Shown piece by piece: positions 18,086 to 28,215 of a DNA stretch of 64,000 nt (position 1 is the first letter of the stretch; the number at the start of each line of letters is the position of its first letter). The DNA is from Actinomycetes bacterium (GTDB taxonomy: Bacteria; Actinomycetota; Acidimicrobiia; Acidimicrobiales; Acidimicrobiaceae): assembly GCA_021805205.1 (NCBI GenBank), contig JAJZFV010000043.1:235848-299847 (forward strand), in the 5' to 3' direction. The position numbers were made by a program, and so were the translations under genes. The notes under the pieces are model-generated. The model made no database searches, was not told where the DNA came from, and saw only the letters and a list, made by a program, of their open reading frames with translations.

Positions 18086-19915
18086 TTGCCTACAAGAGAT
18101 GACCTGCGCAATATTGCAATTATAGCCCACGTCGACCACGGAAAAACAACGCTCGTAGACGTTATGCTACGACAGAGCGGCGCCTTTAGCGAACGCGAGG
18201 AACTCACCGACCGAGTCATGGACTCAATGGATCTTGAGCGCGAAAAGGGCATCACCATCCTCGCCAAGCAGACCGCAATTACTTACAAGACGACCAAGAT
18301 TAATATCGTCGACACCCCTGGCCACGCTGACTTTGGTGGCGAGGTTGAACGTGCATTGGCGATGGTCGACGGCGCCCTACTGCTAGTGGATGCAGCCGAG
18401 GGACCCCTACCCCAGACTCGATTCGTACTTCGTAAGGCCTTGGCTAAGCGCCTCCCAATGATCGTGGTTCTGAACAAAGTTGACCGACCCGACGCACGGG
18501 TAAAAGAGGTTCTCAACGAGGTATACGAGCTCTTTCTCGACCTCGATGCAGACGAAGAGCAGATCGAATTTCCGGTACTTTATGCATCGGGCAAAAACGG
18601 CTGGGCCTCAACCGAAGATGGGGTAATCGGCGAGAACCTAACTCCACTATTTGAGACCATTGTCAAAGAGGTAACCCCTCCGACTTACGATGACGAAGAG
18701 AACCTCCAGGCGCTAGTCACCAACATCGACGCTTCGCCCTACCTTGGTCGCCTCGCCATATGTCGAATCATCAACGGCACCATTCGCAAAGGTGCGAACG
18801 TGACTTGGTGTCGCCGCGACGGCTCAATGAACAAAGTTAAGATCAGCGAGCTCTTTATCACAAATGCCCTAGAGCGCACTTCTGCTGACAGTGCTGGACC
18901 AGGAGAGATTGTATCTATCGCCGGAATTGCTGACATCACGATCGGCGAAACTCTAGCTGAGCTAGATAATCCAGTAGCCCTTCCACTTCTCACAGTCGAC
19001 GAGCCGAGCATCTCTATGACGATCGGCGTCAACACCTCACCCCTATCGGGCAAGGAAGGCAACAAGGTCACTGCTCGCCTTATCAAGAACCGGCTCGACC
19101 AAGAGCTAATCGGTAACGTCTCCCTCCGAGTTCTAAATACCGACCGACCCGATACTTGGGAGGTCCAAGGGCGTGGAGAACTGGCACTCGCAATTCTCAT
19201 TGAAATGATGCGACGTGAAGGCTTCGAGCTTACCGTTGGCAAGCCTCAAGTTATCACCCGCGTTGTAGATGGCAAGGTAACTGAGCCCGTTGAAGTCCTT
19301 GAAATTGATGCTCCTGAAGAGCACCTCGGAGCTTTAACCCAGATACTTGCGACTCGCAAGGCGAATCTAGCCGAGATGATCAATCACGGTACGGGTTGGA
19401 TTCGATTGGTCTACAGAATTCCATCTAGAGGCCTCATAGGTATTCGTACCGAAATTCTCACTCAAACCAAGGGCACTGCTCAAATTCACCACGCCTTTGA
19501 CGCTTACGAGCCGTGGTTTGGCGAGATTCGAAGTCGCCTTAGTGGCTCGATGGTTGCAGACCGAACTGGTGTGGCAACTAGCTATGCCCTACTCAACCTT
19601 CAAGAGCGAGGCTCTCTATTCGTGTCACCTACCGAAGAGGTCTATGAGGGAATGATCGTAGGCGAGAATGCCCGTCAAGAGGATATGGACGTCAACCCAA
19701 CCAAAGAAAAGAAGTTGACCAACATGAGATCTTCAACCGCAGAAGAGCTCGTAAGACTCACTCCTCCGCGTCCACTCACACTCGAGTCGGCCCTCGAATT
19801 TATTACCGAAGACGAGTGCATCGAGGTTACGCCAAAGAACGTTCGACTTCGAAAGGTCGCTCTTTCGATTCAGGATCGCTCGAGGCTGCGATCTGCGAGC
19901 AAGGCAAGAAACTAA
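18086..19915 (+). CDS. typA: Ribosome-associated GTPase TypA/BipA
   Basis: Translation-factor GTPase that binds the 70S ribosome and assists assembly and stress adaptation. I take the TTG at 18086, six bases after GGAG, giving 609 residues; the TTG at 18074 would overlap that site. The G1 loop AHVDHGKTT (residues 14-22), the G3 motif [12 protein letters not shown] and the G4 motif NKVDRP are intact, followed by the EF-G-like domains and the TypA-specific C-terminal domain (NMRSSTAEE). Length is normal. A perfect hairpin terminator follows. Confidence 0.96.
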   Translation: MPTRDDLRNIAIIAHVDHGKTTLVDVMLRQSGAFSEREELTDRVMDSMDLEREKGITILAKQTAITYKTTKINIVDTPGHADFGGEVERALAMVDGALLLVDAAEGPLPQTRFVLRKALAKRLPMIVVLNKVDRPDARVKEVLNEVYELFLDLDADEEQIEFPVLYASGKNGWASTEDGVIGENLTPLFETIVKEVTPPTYDDEENLQALVTNIDASPYLGRLAICRIINGTIRKGANVTWCRRDGSMNKVKISELFITNALERTSADSAGPGEIVSIAGIADITIGETLAELDNPVALPLLTVDEPSISMTIGVNTSPLSGKEGNKVTARLIKNRLDQELIGNVSLRVLNTDRPDTWEVQGRGELALAILIEMMRREGFELTVGKPQVITRVVDGKVTEPVEVLEIDAPEEHLGALTQILATRKANLAEMINHGTGWIRLVYRIPSRGLIGIRTEILTQTKGTAQIHHAFDAYEPWFGEIRSRLSGSMVADRTGVATSYALLNLQERGSLFVSPTEEVYEGMIVGENARQEDMDVNPTKEKKLTNMRSSTAEELVRLTPPRPLTLESALEFITEDECIEVTPKNVRLRKVALSIQDRSRLRSASKARN

Positions 19916-19962
19916 CTAAGGTTTCCCGCTCCGACTCGAGCAGAGACGAACTAAAAATGCTC

Positions 19963-20001
19963 AAAATGAAGGGGAGTGCAAGATGCACTCCCCTTCATTT
20001 T
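19963..20001. terminator. Bidirectional terminator between typA and acyl-CoA dehydrogenase
   Basis: A perfect 17-bp stem (AAAATGAAGGGGAGTGC and its complement) with a five-base loop, A-rich on one side and T-rich on the other, closes the two convergent genes. Confidence 0.93.
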
Positions 20002-20035
20002 ACTTACAATATTGCTTCTCTAAAAGCTAAGTTTT

Positions 20036-21253
20036 TCAGTTCTTAGGAACTTCGCTCCATGGGATATCCTTATCGCCACGGGGCTCACCGGGTAGCCCTA
20101 GAACTCGCTCTGCAAGGATGTTACGCATAATCTCGCTAGTTCCACCTTCGATTGAATTTGCCCTCGACCGAAGGAACATCTTGGGTAGATCTCGCTCGCT
20201 ACGAACATTGACGCCTGAGAACTCAGGTCTGACCATCTCATAAGAGCTATAGCCAAGTCCATTCGCTCCGAGTAGGTTCATTGTAAAGGACAAAATTCTC
20301 TGGTTCAGTTCGGCGTAAGCAAGCTTGGCAACTGAACCCTCTGGCCCCGGGTTTCCAGCTTTTCGCATCTGTGCAGCACGGATATTCGTGAGTCGATTAA
20401 CCTCCGCCTCCACCCACAGGCGAATAAGCTCATCGCGCTCTCCAGCTGAATGCTTTTCGCGGCTATTCCAAACCTTGATGGCCTCCGAGATTGCCCCCGA
20501 TCCACGCGATACAACGTTTCCACCTATAGATACGCGCTCGTTCATGAGGGTAGTGATAGCGACGTTCCATCCTCTACCAACTTCACCTAATCTTTGCGAA
20601 TCTGGGATACGAACGTTATCGAAGTAGACTTCGTTGAATTCGGCCTCACCGGTCATCTGACGAAGCGGTCTTACATCCACACCGGGTGATCGCATATCGA
20701 CGACGAAGTAGGTCATTCCACCGTGCTTTGGAACGCTTGGGTCAGTTCTGGCTACGAGCATTCCCCAATTCGACACGTGAGCGAGGGTGGTCCACACCTT
20801 CTGACCGTTGATAATCCACTCATCACCATCACGCTCAGCCTTTGTCGCCAACGACGCTACGTCGCTTCCTGCGTTGGGCTCAGAGAAGAGCTGACACCAA
20901 ATATCTTCACAAGTGAACATTGGGCGAAGTAATTTGGCCGCAAGTTCTCGTGAGGCGTGTGTTAGCAGCGTTGGAGCACCCATGCCAATTCCAATGGGGT
21001 TTCGCACAAAGCTATTTGGAGCGCCGGCGCCACGCAAGCGCATTGCAACGATCTCGTTCAGGGACGGCGAGTAACCAAGCCCACCAAGTCCCTCTGGGAA
21101 GTGAACCCATGCAAGACCTAGGTCATACTGCGCACCCCAAAACTTCTCGGGCGCTGTGCTAGCAGGTGGAAACTCGTCTAGTAGCTGATCTATACGGCTA
21201 TTCACGTCTTTAACGTGCTGTTCATTACGCTCAACACTCTGCACTTCGGCCAC
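20036..21253 (-). CDS. Acyl-CoA dehydrogenase
   Basis: FAD enzyme that introduces the alpha-beta double bond into an acyl-CoA. The GTG at 21253 lies seven bases after AGGAG and gives 405 residues; a longer reading from 21310 adds a non-homologous stretch. The flavin/substrate segment QLFSEPNAGSDVASL, the KVWTT strand and the C-terminal EGGTSEIMRNILAERVLGLP are characteristic. The EGGTSEI form is frequent in actinobacterial FadE enzymes acting on unusual or bulky substrates, so its substrate may differ from that of the divergent partner. A short palindrome lies in the shared promoter region. Confidence 0.92.
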   Translation of the reverse strand: MAEVQSVERNEQHVKDVNSRIDQLLDEFPPASTAPEKFWGAQYDLGLAWVHFPEGLGGLGYSPSLNEIVAMRLRGAGAPNSFVRNPIGIGMGAPTLLTHASRELAAKLLRPMFTCEDIWCQLFSEPNAGSDVASLATKAERDGDEWIINGQKVWTTLAHVSNWGMLVARTDPSVPKHGGMTYFVVDMRSPGVDVRPLRQMTGEAEFNEVYFDNVRIPDSQRLGEVGRGWNVAITTLMNERVSIGGNVVSRGSGAISEAIKVWNSREKHSAGERDELIRLWVEAEVNRLTNIRAAQMRKAGNPGPEGSVAKLAYAELNQRILSFTMNLLGANGLGYSSYEMVRPEFSGVNVRSERDLPKMFLRSRANSIEGGTSEIMRNILAERVLGLPGEPRGDKDIPWSEVPKN

Positions 21254-21324
21254 TTGTATTCTCCTGGATTTCCAAATGTCAAAAACGACCACGATGTGGT
21301 TCCTAAGCAAATGTTACACTCAAT

Positions 21325-21339
21325 CGATTTGCAAAATCG
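21325..21339. promoter_or_regulatory. Palindrome in the divergent acyl-CoA dehydrogenase promoter
   Basis: CGATTT-GCA-AAATCG is a perfect inverted repeat with a three-base spacer between two divergently transcribed acyl-CoA dehydrogenase genes. Its position suits a TetR-type (FadR/PsrA-like) fatty-acid regulator site, but no such regulator is adjacent. Confidence 0.4.
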
Positions 21340-21438
21340 TTTCGAATCAAACTAACAATGGATGGTAGGGGATTTTGTTTAAGGTTCGTTGCTCGCTTCT
21401 AAATTCAAGCGGACAAAAAAGAGACTATCGGAGGAACC

Positions 21439-22584
21439 ATGTTTCAACTCGACGAAGAACACCGTCAATTCCAAGAGGTTATGCGACAGTTCGCAGAAGA
21501 AAAAGTTGCTCCTCATGCAGAAGAAGTCGATAAGGATGCGGTTTTCCCTTGGAAATCGGTCCAAGCCTGCTTTGAAATGGAGCTCGCGGCACTTGGCATT
21601 CCAAGCGAATACGGAGGAGCGGGTGCCGACCATGTATTTCAAGCCATAATGGCAGAGGAGCTAGCTCGAGTCTGTGGATCAACTTCGCTTGCAATGTTGG
21701 TTACGAAGTTAGGAATGATTCCCGTAATCTATTGGGGTTCCGATTCACTCAAGAAGAAGTACCTCCCTAGGATCGCCAAAGGTGAGATACAGGCAGCCTA
21801 TGCACTCTCCGAAGCCGATGCCGGTTCAGACGTAGCCTCCATGAAGACGACAGCAGTACGTGATGGGGACATATACCGCATAAATGGATCGAAGTACTGG
21901 ATCTCAAATTCAGGTGTCGCCGACACCTATACCGTCTTTGCCAAGACCAATCCCGCAGCCGGCCATCGCGGGATTTCGGCCTTTTTAGTCGAAAAAGAGC
22001 ATGGCGTGCAAGTAGCAAAGTTAGAAAAGAAGCTCGGAATGCGTGGGTCGCCAACTGGAGAGCTGATCTTCGACGACGTAGAAGTTCCCGCCGAGAATCT
22101 CATTGGAGAAGAGGGGATGGGATTTTACATCGCCATGGGAACCTTGGATCGATCAAGGCCAACAATCGGCGCCCAAGCTGTCGGAATTGCACAGGGAGCT
22201 CTCGACTACGCAGTCAAGTACATCAAAGAGCGCAAGCAATTTGGGCATCCGGTAAGTGAATTTCAGGGTCTTCAATTCATGGTTGCAGACATGGCTACAA
22301 AAATAGAGGCGTCTCGGGGCCTCGTTTACCGAGCATGCTCGTTGATCGACGATGATCCAAAAAAAGAGCTCTCTAAGATCGGAGCGATGGCAAAGATGTT
22401 TGCCAGCGATACCGCGATGTCCGTAACCATTGACGCACTTCAGTTACTCGGTGGATACGGCTACACCTGCGACTTCCCGCTTGAACGATTCATGCGCGAT
22501 GCGAAGATAACTCAAATATATGAGGGAACCAACCAGATCCAGAGAGTTGTGGTCGCCAAAAAAGTAATAACCGAAACGGTATAA
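21439..22584 (+). CDS. Acyl-CoA dehydrogenase (short/medium-chain type)
   Basis: A 381-residue acyl-CoA dehydrogenase of the short-chain/butyryl type. It has the ALSEADAGSD flavin-binding segment, the KYWISN strand, the RKQFGHPVSEFQ motif and the catalytic base Glu362 in YEGTNQIQR. The ATG follows AGGAGG-like sequence (CGGAGGAACC). It is followed after about 40 bases by a 3-hydroxyacyl-CoA dehydrogenase, forming a two-gene beta-oxidation operon. Electrons would pass to an electron-transfer flavoprotein not encoded here. Confidence 0.95.
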   Translation: MFQLDEEHRQFQEVMRQFAEEKVAPHAEEVDKDAVFPWKSVQACFEMELAALGIPSEYGGAGADHVFQAIMAEELARVCGSTSLAMLVTKLGMIPVIYWGSDSLKKKYLPRIAKGEIQAAYALSEADAGSDVASMKTTAVRDGDIYRINGSKYWISNSGVADTYTVFAKTNPAAGHRGISAFLVEKEHGVQVAKLEKKLGMRGSPTGELIFDDVEVPAENLIGEEGMGFYIAMGTLDRSRPTIGAQAVGIAQGALDYAVKYIKERKQFGHPVSEFQGLQFMVADMATKIEASRGLVYRACSLIDDDPKKELSKIGAMAKMFASDTAMSVTIDALQLLGGYGYTCDFPLERFMRDAKITQIYEGTNQIQRVVVAKKVITETV

Positions 22585-22623
22585 GGGTCCCTTGAAGAGG
22601 GAGCATTCAAGAGAGAGGAAGTT

Positions 22624-23478
22624 ATGGAACGCATTGGCGTAGTTGGATGCGGTCTTATGGGCTCGGGCATCGCTGAAGTCTGTGCCCGCAAGGACTTAGA
22701 GGTAGCCGTTGTAGAGTTCGATCAAGGTGCTCTCGATCGCGGTCGTAGTCGCATCGAAACTTCATTGGGCAGGGCAGTTAGGGCTGGAAAGCTCGAAAGG
22801 GAGGTCGCTGACCGCACCTTCGAGAGCATCAAATTCACAACTTCCCTAGATGACTTAGCCGATCGAGACTTGGTAATCGAGGCTATCGTCGAGGATGAAG
22901 CCGCCAAAGTTGAGATATTCGAGCGCCTCGACAAGATCGTGGTCTCTGAATCTGCTATTCTCGCCTCCAATACTTCGTCTATACCGATAATGAAACTAGG
23001 GGTTGCAACTTCTCGGCCCGCAAACGTGATCGGTATTCACTTTTTCAACCCAGTGCCGGTCCTCCCACTAGTCGAATTGGTATCCTCGCTTTTGACCTCG
23101 CCTGAGACCGTAGCCAGAGCGGAAGCATTTGCAGCAAACTCACTTTCGAAGAAGGTAGTTCACTCTAAGGATCGCGCCGGATTTATTGTCAATGCACTCC
23201 TGATTCCATACATTCTCTCCGCAATCCGCATGCTCGAATCCGGTTTTGCAACCGCTACGGACATTGACACTGGAATGGTAGAGGGGTGCGCTCATCCGAT
23301 GGGACCTCTTGCCCTTTGCGACCTCATCGGCCTCGATACCACAATGGCAGTGGCCAACTCGCTTTACGAGGAGTTCAAAGAGCAGCTGTACGCTCCACCT
23401 TCCTTGCTTTTAAGGATGGTAGAGGCTGGCCTTTTGGGGCGCAAGTCGGGTCGCGGATTCTACAACTATGCCAAGTAG
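22624..23478 (+). CDS. hbd: 3-hydroxybutyryl-CoA dehydrogenase
   Basis: A 284-residue NAD(P)-dependent 3-hydroxyacyl-CoA dehydrogenase. The dinucleotide-binding GCGLMGSG is at residues 8-15, the catalytic His139 is in IGIHFFNP, and the C-terminal domain ends in GRKSGRGFYNY as usual for the free-standing enzyme. The ATG follows GAGAGGAAG. It is the second gene of the operon with the acyl-CoA dehydrogenase; the crotonase and thiolase needed to complete a beta-oxidation cycle are not adjacent. Confidence 0.95.
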   Translation: MERIGVVGCGLMGSGIAEVCARKDLEVAVVEFDQGALDRGRSRIETSLGRAVRAGKLEREVADRTFESIKFTTSLDDLADRDLVIEAIVEDEAAKVEIFERLDKIVVSESAILASNTSSIPIMKLGVATSRPANVIGIHFFNPVPVLPLVELVSSLLTSPETVARAEAFAANSLSKKVVHSKDRAGFIVNALLIPYILSAIRMLESGFATATDIDTGMVEGCAHPMGPLALCDLIGLDTTMAVANSLYEEFKEQLYAPPSLLLRMVEAGLLGRKSGRGFYNYAK

Positions 23479-23532
23479 GAAAGGTTAGAGCCAGTCAACG
23501 CGAATAAAAAAGCGTACACGGAATAGAAGATA

Positions 23533-23570
23533 GGGAAGGAGCGGTGAAACTCTATCCACCGCTCCTTTCC
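23533..23570. terminator. Hairpin between hbd and the molybdenum hydroxylase gene
   Basis: GGGAAGGAGCGGTG pairs with CACCGCTCCTTTCC with one bulged base and a ten-base loop. It separates convergent genes; there is no long T-run. Confidence 0.75.
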
Positions 23571-23640
23571 TGTCTCATAACTTCAAAATGACCCGTTTCA
23601 AGGCTGTATTAAAACCAATCAGCAAATCGTTCGCAACACT

Positions 23641-25986
23641 TTAAATTTCAACTTCGTCGACTTGAGTCCCGGAGTTCAACGAAATGGTATCGAAGATGGC
23701 TGGTGGCTCATGCCAAATCACCTGTGCGCTACCTTGGCTGATGGCTCGCCACACCCTCTCAGGCGTCATTGGCATATCGACGTGGCGAACTCCCAAGAAA
23801 GACAGAGCATCCACAACGGCATTTTGCAGTGCAGGGGTAGATCCAACCGTTGCTGACTCTCCAATACCCTTTGCTCCAATCGGATTTAGGGGCGATGGAG
23901 TTTCCGTATTCTCAACGACAAAGTCGGGCATCTCGGCGGCTGATGGCACCAAATATTCAGCTAGTGAGCTGTTGGTCGGATTTCCATATTCGTCATAGTG
24001 TATCTTCTCATAGAATGCTTGACCAACACCTTGGGCTATTCCTCCGTGCTGCTGCCCCTCGACTACCATTGGATTTACTATCTGACCACAATCATCTACC
24101 GCATAATGGACTAGCGGTCTAGCCTCGCCAGTTTCTATATCTACTTCAACTACTGAAATGTGAGCCCCAAATGGGAAGGTTGAGCCATTTTGTGAGAAGT
24201 CTCCGCTGAACTCTAGGGGCTGTTCAGCGTCCTTGGCTATCGAGTAGAGTTCCGCCCAAGGGATCATAGATGCTGGAGATCCTGCAACCATAATTCCACC
24301 AGGAGCGACCACCACATCCTCGACCGAGGCTTCTAGGTGATTTGAAGCTAAGGTCTTAGCTATTTCGAGGACCTTCTCGGCGGCTTGGTTAACTGCCGAT
24401 CCTCCTAGCTGGAGAGACCTCGACCCACCAGTTCCACTCCCACGGGGTACTAATTCGGTGTCAGATTGGATGAATCTAATCTTATCCATCTCAATTCCGA
24501 GCTTGTCAGCGACCAGCATTGAGAAGGTAGTAGCGTGGCCTTGGCCGTGGGCAGAGGTTCCTACTTTGATCTCCGCGCCACCATCTTCAAGGATGGTGAC
24601 TGATCCAAATTCTCCGCCACCACCTGCGGTAACTTCAACATAGACGCTAACGCCGATTCCGATGACCTTCTTTTGACCCTCTTCAATCCGCTTACGTTGC
24701 TCATCACGCCACGCCTGATAGTTAGCGAGTTTTGCGACCCTTTCTAGAACCATTTGATAGTCACCAGAGTCGTATTTTGGCCCCATAATGCTCTGATATG
24801 GAAATTCACTATCTCCAATCAGGTTTTTGGAGCGAAATTCGATCGGATCCATTCCCAATGTTGCCGCACCGAGGTCGATCAAGCGCTCCAAAAACGCAGT
24901 CGCCTCTGGTCGTCCAGCTCCCCGAAGTGCTCCAGTTGGCGCCGTGTTGGTAGAGGCTACCGCCGCCTTGAAGAGGATATTTGGTATGTGATACACGCCC
25001 TGGGACATTGACTTGGTACTTCCTGCAACGAGTCCGCCCCCGAAGCCGCCATATGCACCTGCATCACCGATCATACGAGCCCTAAGACCTACGATCGTTC
25101 CATCGTTCTTCATTCCTAGTTCAACAAATTGGGTTTGACCTCTACCCTGCATAGTGAGGATGTTTTCGCCACGCTCTTCAAGCCAACGTAGAGGCTTATT
25201 CAATTTAAGTGAGGCTGCGGTCACCGCTACGAACTCTTGGATAAGGCCAGCCTTACCACCGAATCCACCACCGACGTTAGGGGCAATTACTCGAACCTTT
25301 TCCTTGTCGAGATTAAGTACTGAGGCTAGCCTCCCCTTTACTCCGTGAGGCATTTGAGTCGAAACGTAAGCTGTTACACCATCAAGGGTCTCGTTTGGCA
25401 CGACCGCAAACGAATTGGGCTCCATCGGAGCTACAGCCATTCGTTGGTTCTCAATTCGAACCCGAGCTATGACATCGCTTCCTGCAAGGGGGTCTTCAGT
25501 ATTCCCAGATGCAGCGCCAACGATAAGGTTACGAGGCACGTTTTCATCGATCTGATGCGCACCCTCGTCAAAGGCGTGCTCCATCTCAACAACTGCGTCG
25601 AATGGATCTATGTCCACCTCGATCAGCTCCGACGCATCGACCGCCGCAGCTCGCGAAGTTGCAACGATCATGGCGAGCGGATCACCTACGTATTTGACAA
25701 TACCTGTGGCTAGTACTGGTCGCAGGAGCTTTTCTGAGAGAGGAAAGAATTGGACGAACGGCGCAATATCAAAGTCTTCAGCCGTGAATACGGCTATCAC
25801 GTCATCTGCCTCCCTTGCAGCTTGTGTATCGATATTGACGATACGACCTGAGGCTACATTCGATCGAAGGAAGTAACAGTGGAGGGCATCTGAAGGCGCA
25901 ATGTTATCGACGTACGTCGCTTTCCCTTGAAGAAGATTTGGATCTTCTATGCGCCTAACCCTCGTACCTAAAATTGACCCAACCAA
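23641..25986 (-). CDS. Xanthine dehydrogenase-family molybdopterin-binding large subunit
   Basis: A 781-residue catalytic subunit of the molybdenum hydroxylase family (xanthine/aldehyde/CO dehydrogenase-like). The start is the TTG at 25986, five bases after GAGGAG. The active-site loop reads ALRGAGRPEA, the form seen in form II CoxL and aldehyde or purine dehydrogenases rather than the CSFR loop of true CO dehydrogenase, and the catalytic glutamate is in GAKGIGES near the C-terminus. The FAD-binding and 2Fe-2S subunits normally encoded next to it are missing. An XdhC-like maturation factor lies 3.5 kb away. The substrate cannot be deduced. Confidence 0.9.
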   Translation of the reverse strand: MVGSILGTRVRRIEDPNLLQGKATYVDNIAPSDALHCYFLRSNVASGRIVNIDTQAAREADDVIAVFTAEDFDIAPFVQFFPLSEKLLRPVLATGIVKYVGDPLAMIVATSRAAAVDASELIEVDIDPFDAVVEMEHAFDEGAHQIDENVPRNLIVGAASGNTEDPLAGSDVIARVRIENQRMAVAPMEPNSFAVVPNETLDGVTAYVSTQMPHGVKGRLASVLNLDKEKVRVIAPNVGGGFGGKAGLIQEFVAVTAASLKLNKPLRWLEERGENILTMQGRGQTQFVELGMKNDGTIVGLRARMIGDAGAYGGFGGGLVAGSTKSMSQGVYHIPNILFKAAVASTNTAPTGALRGAGRPEATAFLERLIDLGAATLGMDPIEFRSKNLIGDSEFPYQSIMGPKYDSGDYQMVLERVAKLANYQAWRDEQRKRIEEGQKKVIGIGVSVYVEVTAGGGGEFGSVTILEDGGAEIKVGTSAHGQGHATTFSMLVADKLGIEMDKIRFIQSDTELVPRGSGTGGSRSLQLGGSAVNQAAEKVLEIAKTLASNHLEASVEDVVVAPGGIMVAGSPASMIPWAELYSIAKDAEQPLEFSGDFSQNGSTFPFGAHISVVEVDIETGEARPLVHYAVDDCGQIVNPMVVEGQQHGGIAQGVGQAFYEKIHYDEYGNPTNSSLAEYLVPSAAEMPDFVVENTETPSPLNPIGAKGIGESATVGSTPALQNAVVDALSFLGVRHVDMPMTPERVWRAISQGSAQVIWHEPPAIFDTISLNSGTQVDEVEI

Positions 25987-26153
25987 CAAAACTCCTCAAA
26001 ATTAATTTCAAAACTTATTCCAATTATTTTACCAAGCAACCTCGTCAACTTTTGACCGAAGCAAATGATTGTTGCAATTGTCAAATAACATCTAAAGATA
26101 GAATGGCCGTTCTTACCAAAGGTCGAGTTGAAAAGCCACAGCAGGAGAGATCA

Positions 26154-27548
26154 GTGATAAGGGTCCGATTTGCACCATCACCCACGGGTTACTTCCACGT
26201 AGGAGGAGCACGCACCGCCCTATACAACTGGATGCTAGCAAAGCAGAGCGGTGGAAAATTCGTGCTTCGAATAGAAGATACCGACGCCGAGAGAAATAAG
26301 GAAGAGTGGGTCGATGGGATCTGCAATGCCATGTCCTGGCTTGGGATCACCTGGGATGAAGGACCGATTCGGCAGAGTAGTCGCACGAAGCGCCACATCG
26401 AGATGGCACTATCCCTATTGGAAAAGGGCGACGCTTATTACTGCGACTGCCGCCGCGAGGATGTCGAGGAGCGAAATAAGGCATCCGAAAGGACAAAGCA
26501 AGGTTACGATGGATACTGCAGAGATCGAAAGTTAGAAAAGTCTCCAACGACGGTTCTTCGATACAAAGTTCCTGCAGATGGTTCCACGACGGTGCACGAC
26601 TTAGTTCGTGGTGAAGTCGTTGTAGCCAATGAGAACATCGACGACTTCGTTCTACTTAAGGCCAATGAGTCGCCGCTGTTCGTTCTGGCAAATGTTGTGG
26701 ACGACATAGATATGGAAATTAGCCATGTCCTTCGCGCCGAAGAGCATCTTCCAAATACACCTAAGGCAGTTCTCCTCTTCAATTCATTTGGCAAAGAGGC
26801 ACCCCTCTTCGCGCACGTACCTGTCTTGGTGAATGAAAAACGCCAAAAACTATCAAAGCGAAGAGATCGAGTCGCAGTTGAAGACTTCAAGGACAAGGGC
26901 TTCCTACCGGAGGCGATGATCAACTACTTGGCCCTACTTGGTTGGAGTCCCAAGGATAATCGAGAGTTTATGACTCTCGATGAGATGACTGCCGAATTTG
27001 CTATCGAGGATGTTGGCCACTCCCCTTCATTTTTCGACGAGAAAAAGATGGAACACTTCAATGGGGTCTATATCAGAGCACTTTCTGACTCTGACTTCGT
27101 AGGTCTGCTCCTTCCATTTCTCGAGAAGACCACTTGGTGGCAGGGTGGCGACGGGAACACGGCAAAGCTTCTTGCCCTTGCTCCCATAACAAAAGAGCGT
27201 GTCTCGCTGCTAGGGCAAGCAACTGATCTCCTACTACCTGTATTCGCCCCAGAGATCACCATAGATGAGGCGCTCTTCGAAAAAGAGGTCGCACCTCATG
27301 CCAGCCTCATCTCTCAGGTAGCGACCCTTTGCGCAAACCTTGACCAATTTGACGCACCTTCAATCGAGGCTATGCTTCGTGATCTATCTGCAACCTCAGA
27401 AATTCCACTTAGAAAGCTACAGTCGCCGATACGCGTAGCAACGACAGGTGCAAAAGCGGGGTTACCACTATTCGAACTCTGGGAGCAAACTGGCAAAGCT
27501 ACGGTGATTGATCGCCTCTTGGCATCCGTCCAAGATGCGTCCAAATAG
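26154..27548 (+). CDS. gltX: Glutamyl-tRNA synthetase
   Basis: Class I synthetase charging tRNA-Glu (and, where no GlnRS exists, tRNA-Gln for later amidation). I choose the GTG at 26154 because GGAGAG precedes it and the protein then begins right at the conserved IRVRFAPSPTG; an ATG at 26103 would add 17 residues. Length 464. The HIGH-class motif reads HVGG and the second signature KLSKR. Both cognate tRNA species, tRNA-Gln and tRNA-Glu, are encoded about 1 kb downstream. The gene is divergent from the molybdenum hydroxylase. Confidence 0.95.
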   Translation: MIRVRFAPSPTGYFHVGGARTALYNWMLAKQSGGKFVLRIEDTDAERNKEEWVDGICNAMSWLGITWDEGPIRQSSRTKRHIEMALSLLEKGDAYYCDCRREDVEERNKASERTKQGYDGYCRDRKLEKSPTTVLRYKVPADGSTTVHDLVRGEVVVANENIDDFVLLKANESPLFVLANVVDDIDMEISHVLRAEEHLPNTPKAVLLFNSFGKEAPLFAHVPVLVNEKRQKLSKRRDRVAVEDFKDKGFLPEAMINYLALLGWSPKDNREFMTLDEMTAEFAIEDVGHSPSFFDEKKMEHFNGVYIRALSDSDFVGLLLPFLEKTTWWQGGDGNTAKLLALAPITKERVSLLGQATDLLLPVFAPEITIDEALFEKEVAPHASLISQVATLCANLDQFDAPSIEAMLRDLSATSEIPLRKLQSPIRVATTGAKAGLPLFELWEQTGKATVIDRLLASVQDASK

Positions 27549-27564
27549 GGTCTCGGGGTAGCAA

Positions 27565-28194
27565 ATGATTGGATTGGGCCTGAAATTCGTCAAGTACATG
27601 ATCGTGTTTGTCGTATTCAGCGCCCTGATAATCTTCGCTGCGAACCTCTACCGCATCTACACATTCGGCAGAACCTCGACCCTCACCTACACTCCGGTCG
27701 CGGTTGTACTGGGGTCATCGATAAGCGGCGCCACCCCATCGTCCGACTTTAAGGCTCGACTCGACCACACGGCTTATCTCTATAAAAACCACTACTGCAA
27801 CATCATCGTTACCACTGGCGGACCAGAGGTAACAGGCGGCCCCACCGAGGCTAGCGTGGCACGGGCCTACTTGATAAGCTCGGGAGTGCCAAGTGGAAGC
27901 ATTGTCGAGGCCGCCACTGGAGCAGACACTTACCAATCTCTAGTGGCGGTAAAGAACGTAGTCGCAGGCATGGGAACCCAGCGTGCCATCTTTGTGACCG
28001 ACCCGTTTCATGCCCTTCGCGTATCAGAGATTGCTACACAATTAGGAATGACCGACTTTTCTTCGCCCGATGTAACTCCGCTTGGAATATATACGACGAT
28101 CACTTACTATCTGCGCGAAGATGTGGCCATAAGCGGAGCTCAAATAGTCGGCTATAAATTCCTGAGCCTACTTGAGCACGGTTCGGGTCAATAG
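27565..28194 (+). CDS. YdcF/SanA-like DUF218 membrane protein
   Basis: A 209-residue protein with one N-terminal membrane segment (residues 8-28) followed by a DUF218 domain facing outward. VAVVLGSSISG opens the domain, TTGGPEVTGGPTEA is the central glycine-rich loop, and FVTDPFHALR is the conserved late motif. Family members such as SanA, ElyC and YdcF affect envelope permeability or cell-wall lipid carrier use; the reaction is not settled. It begins 16 bases after gltX and is probably co-transcribed. Confidence 0.82.
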   Translation: MIGLGLKFVKYMIVFVVFSALIIFAANLYRIYTFGRTSTLTYTPVAVVLGSSISGATPSSDFKARLDHTAYLYKNHYCNIIVTTGGPEVTGGPTEASVARAYLISSGVPSGSIVEAATGADTYQSLVAVKNVVAGMGTQRAIFVTDPFHALRVSEIATQLGMTDFSSPDVTPLGIYTTITYYLREDVAISGAQIVGYKFLSLLEHGSGQ

Positions 28195-28215
28195 AGACTA
28201 AATTAAAACAGTCCT

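Noticed and set aside
18739..19242. 167-codon minus-strand frame inside typA
   Set aside because: Shadow of a strongly conserved GTPase; no ribosome-binding site.
23641..25986. Aerobic carbon monoxide dehydrogenase large subunit
   Set aside because: The active-site loop reads ALRGAGR rather than the CSFR loop of form I CoxL, and the medium and small subunits are absent.
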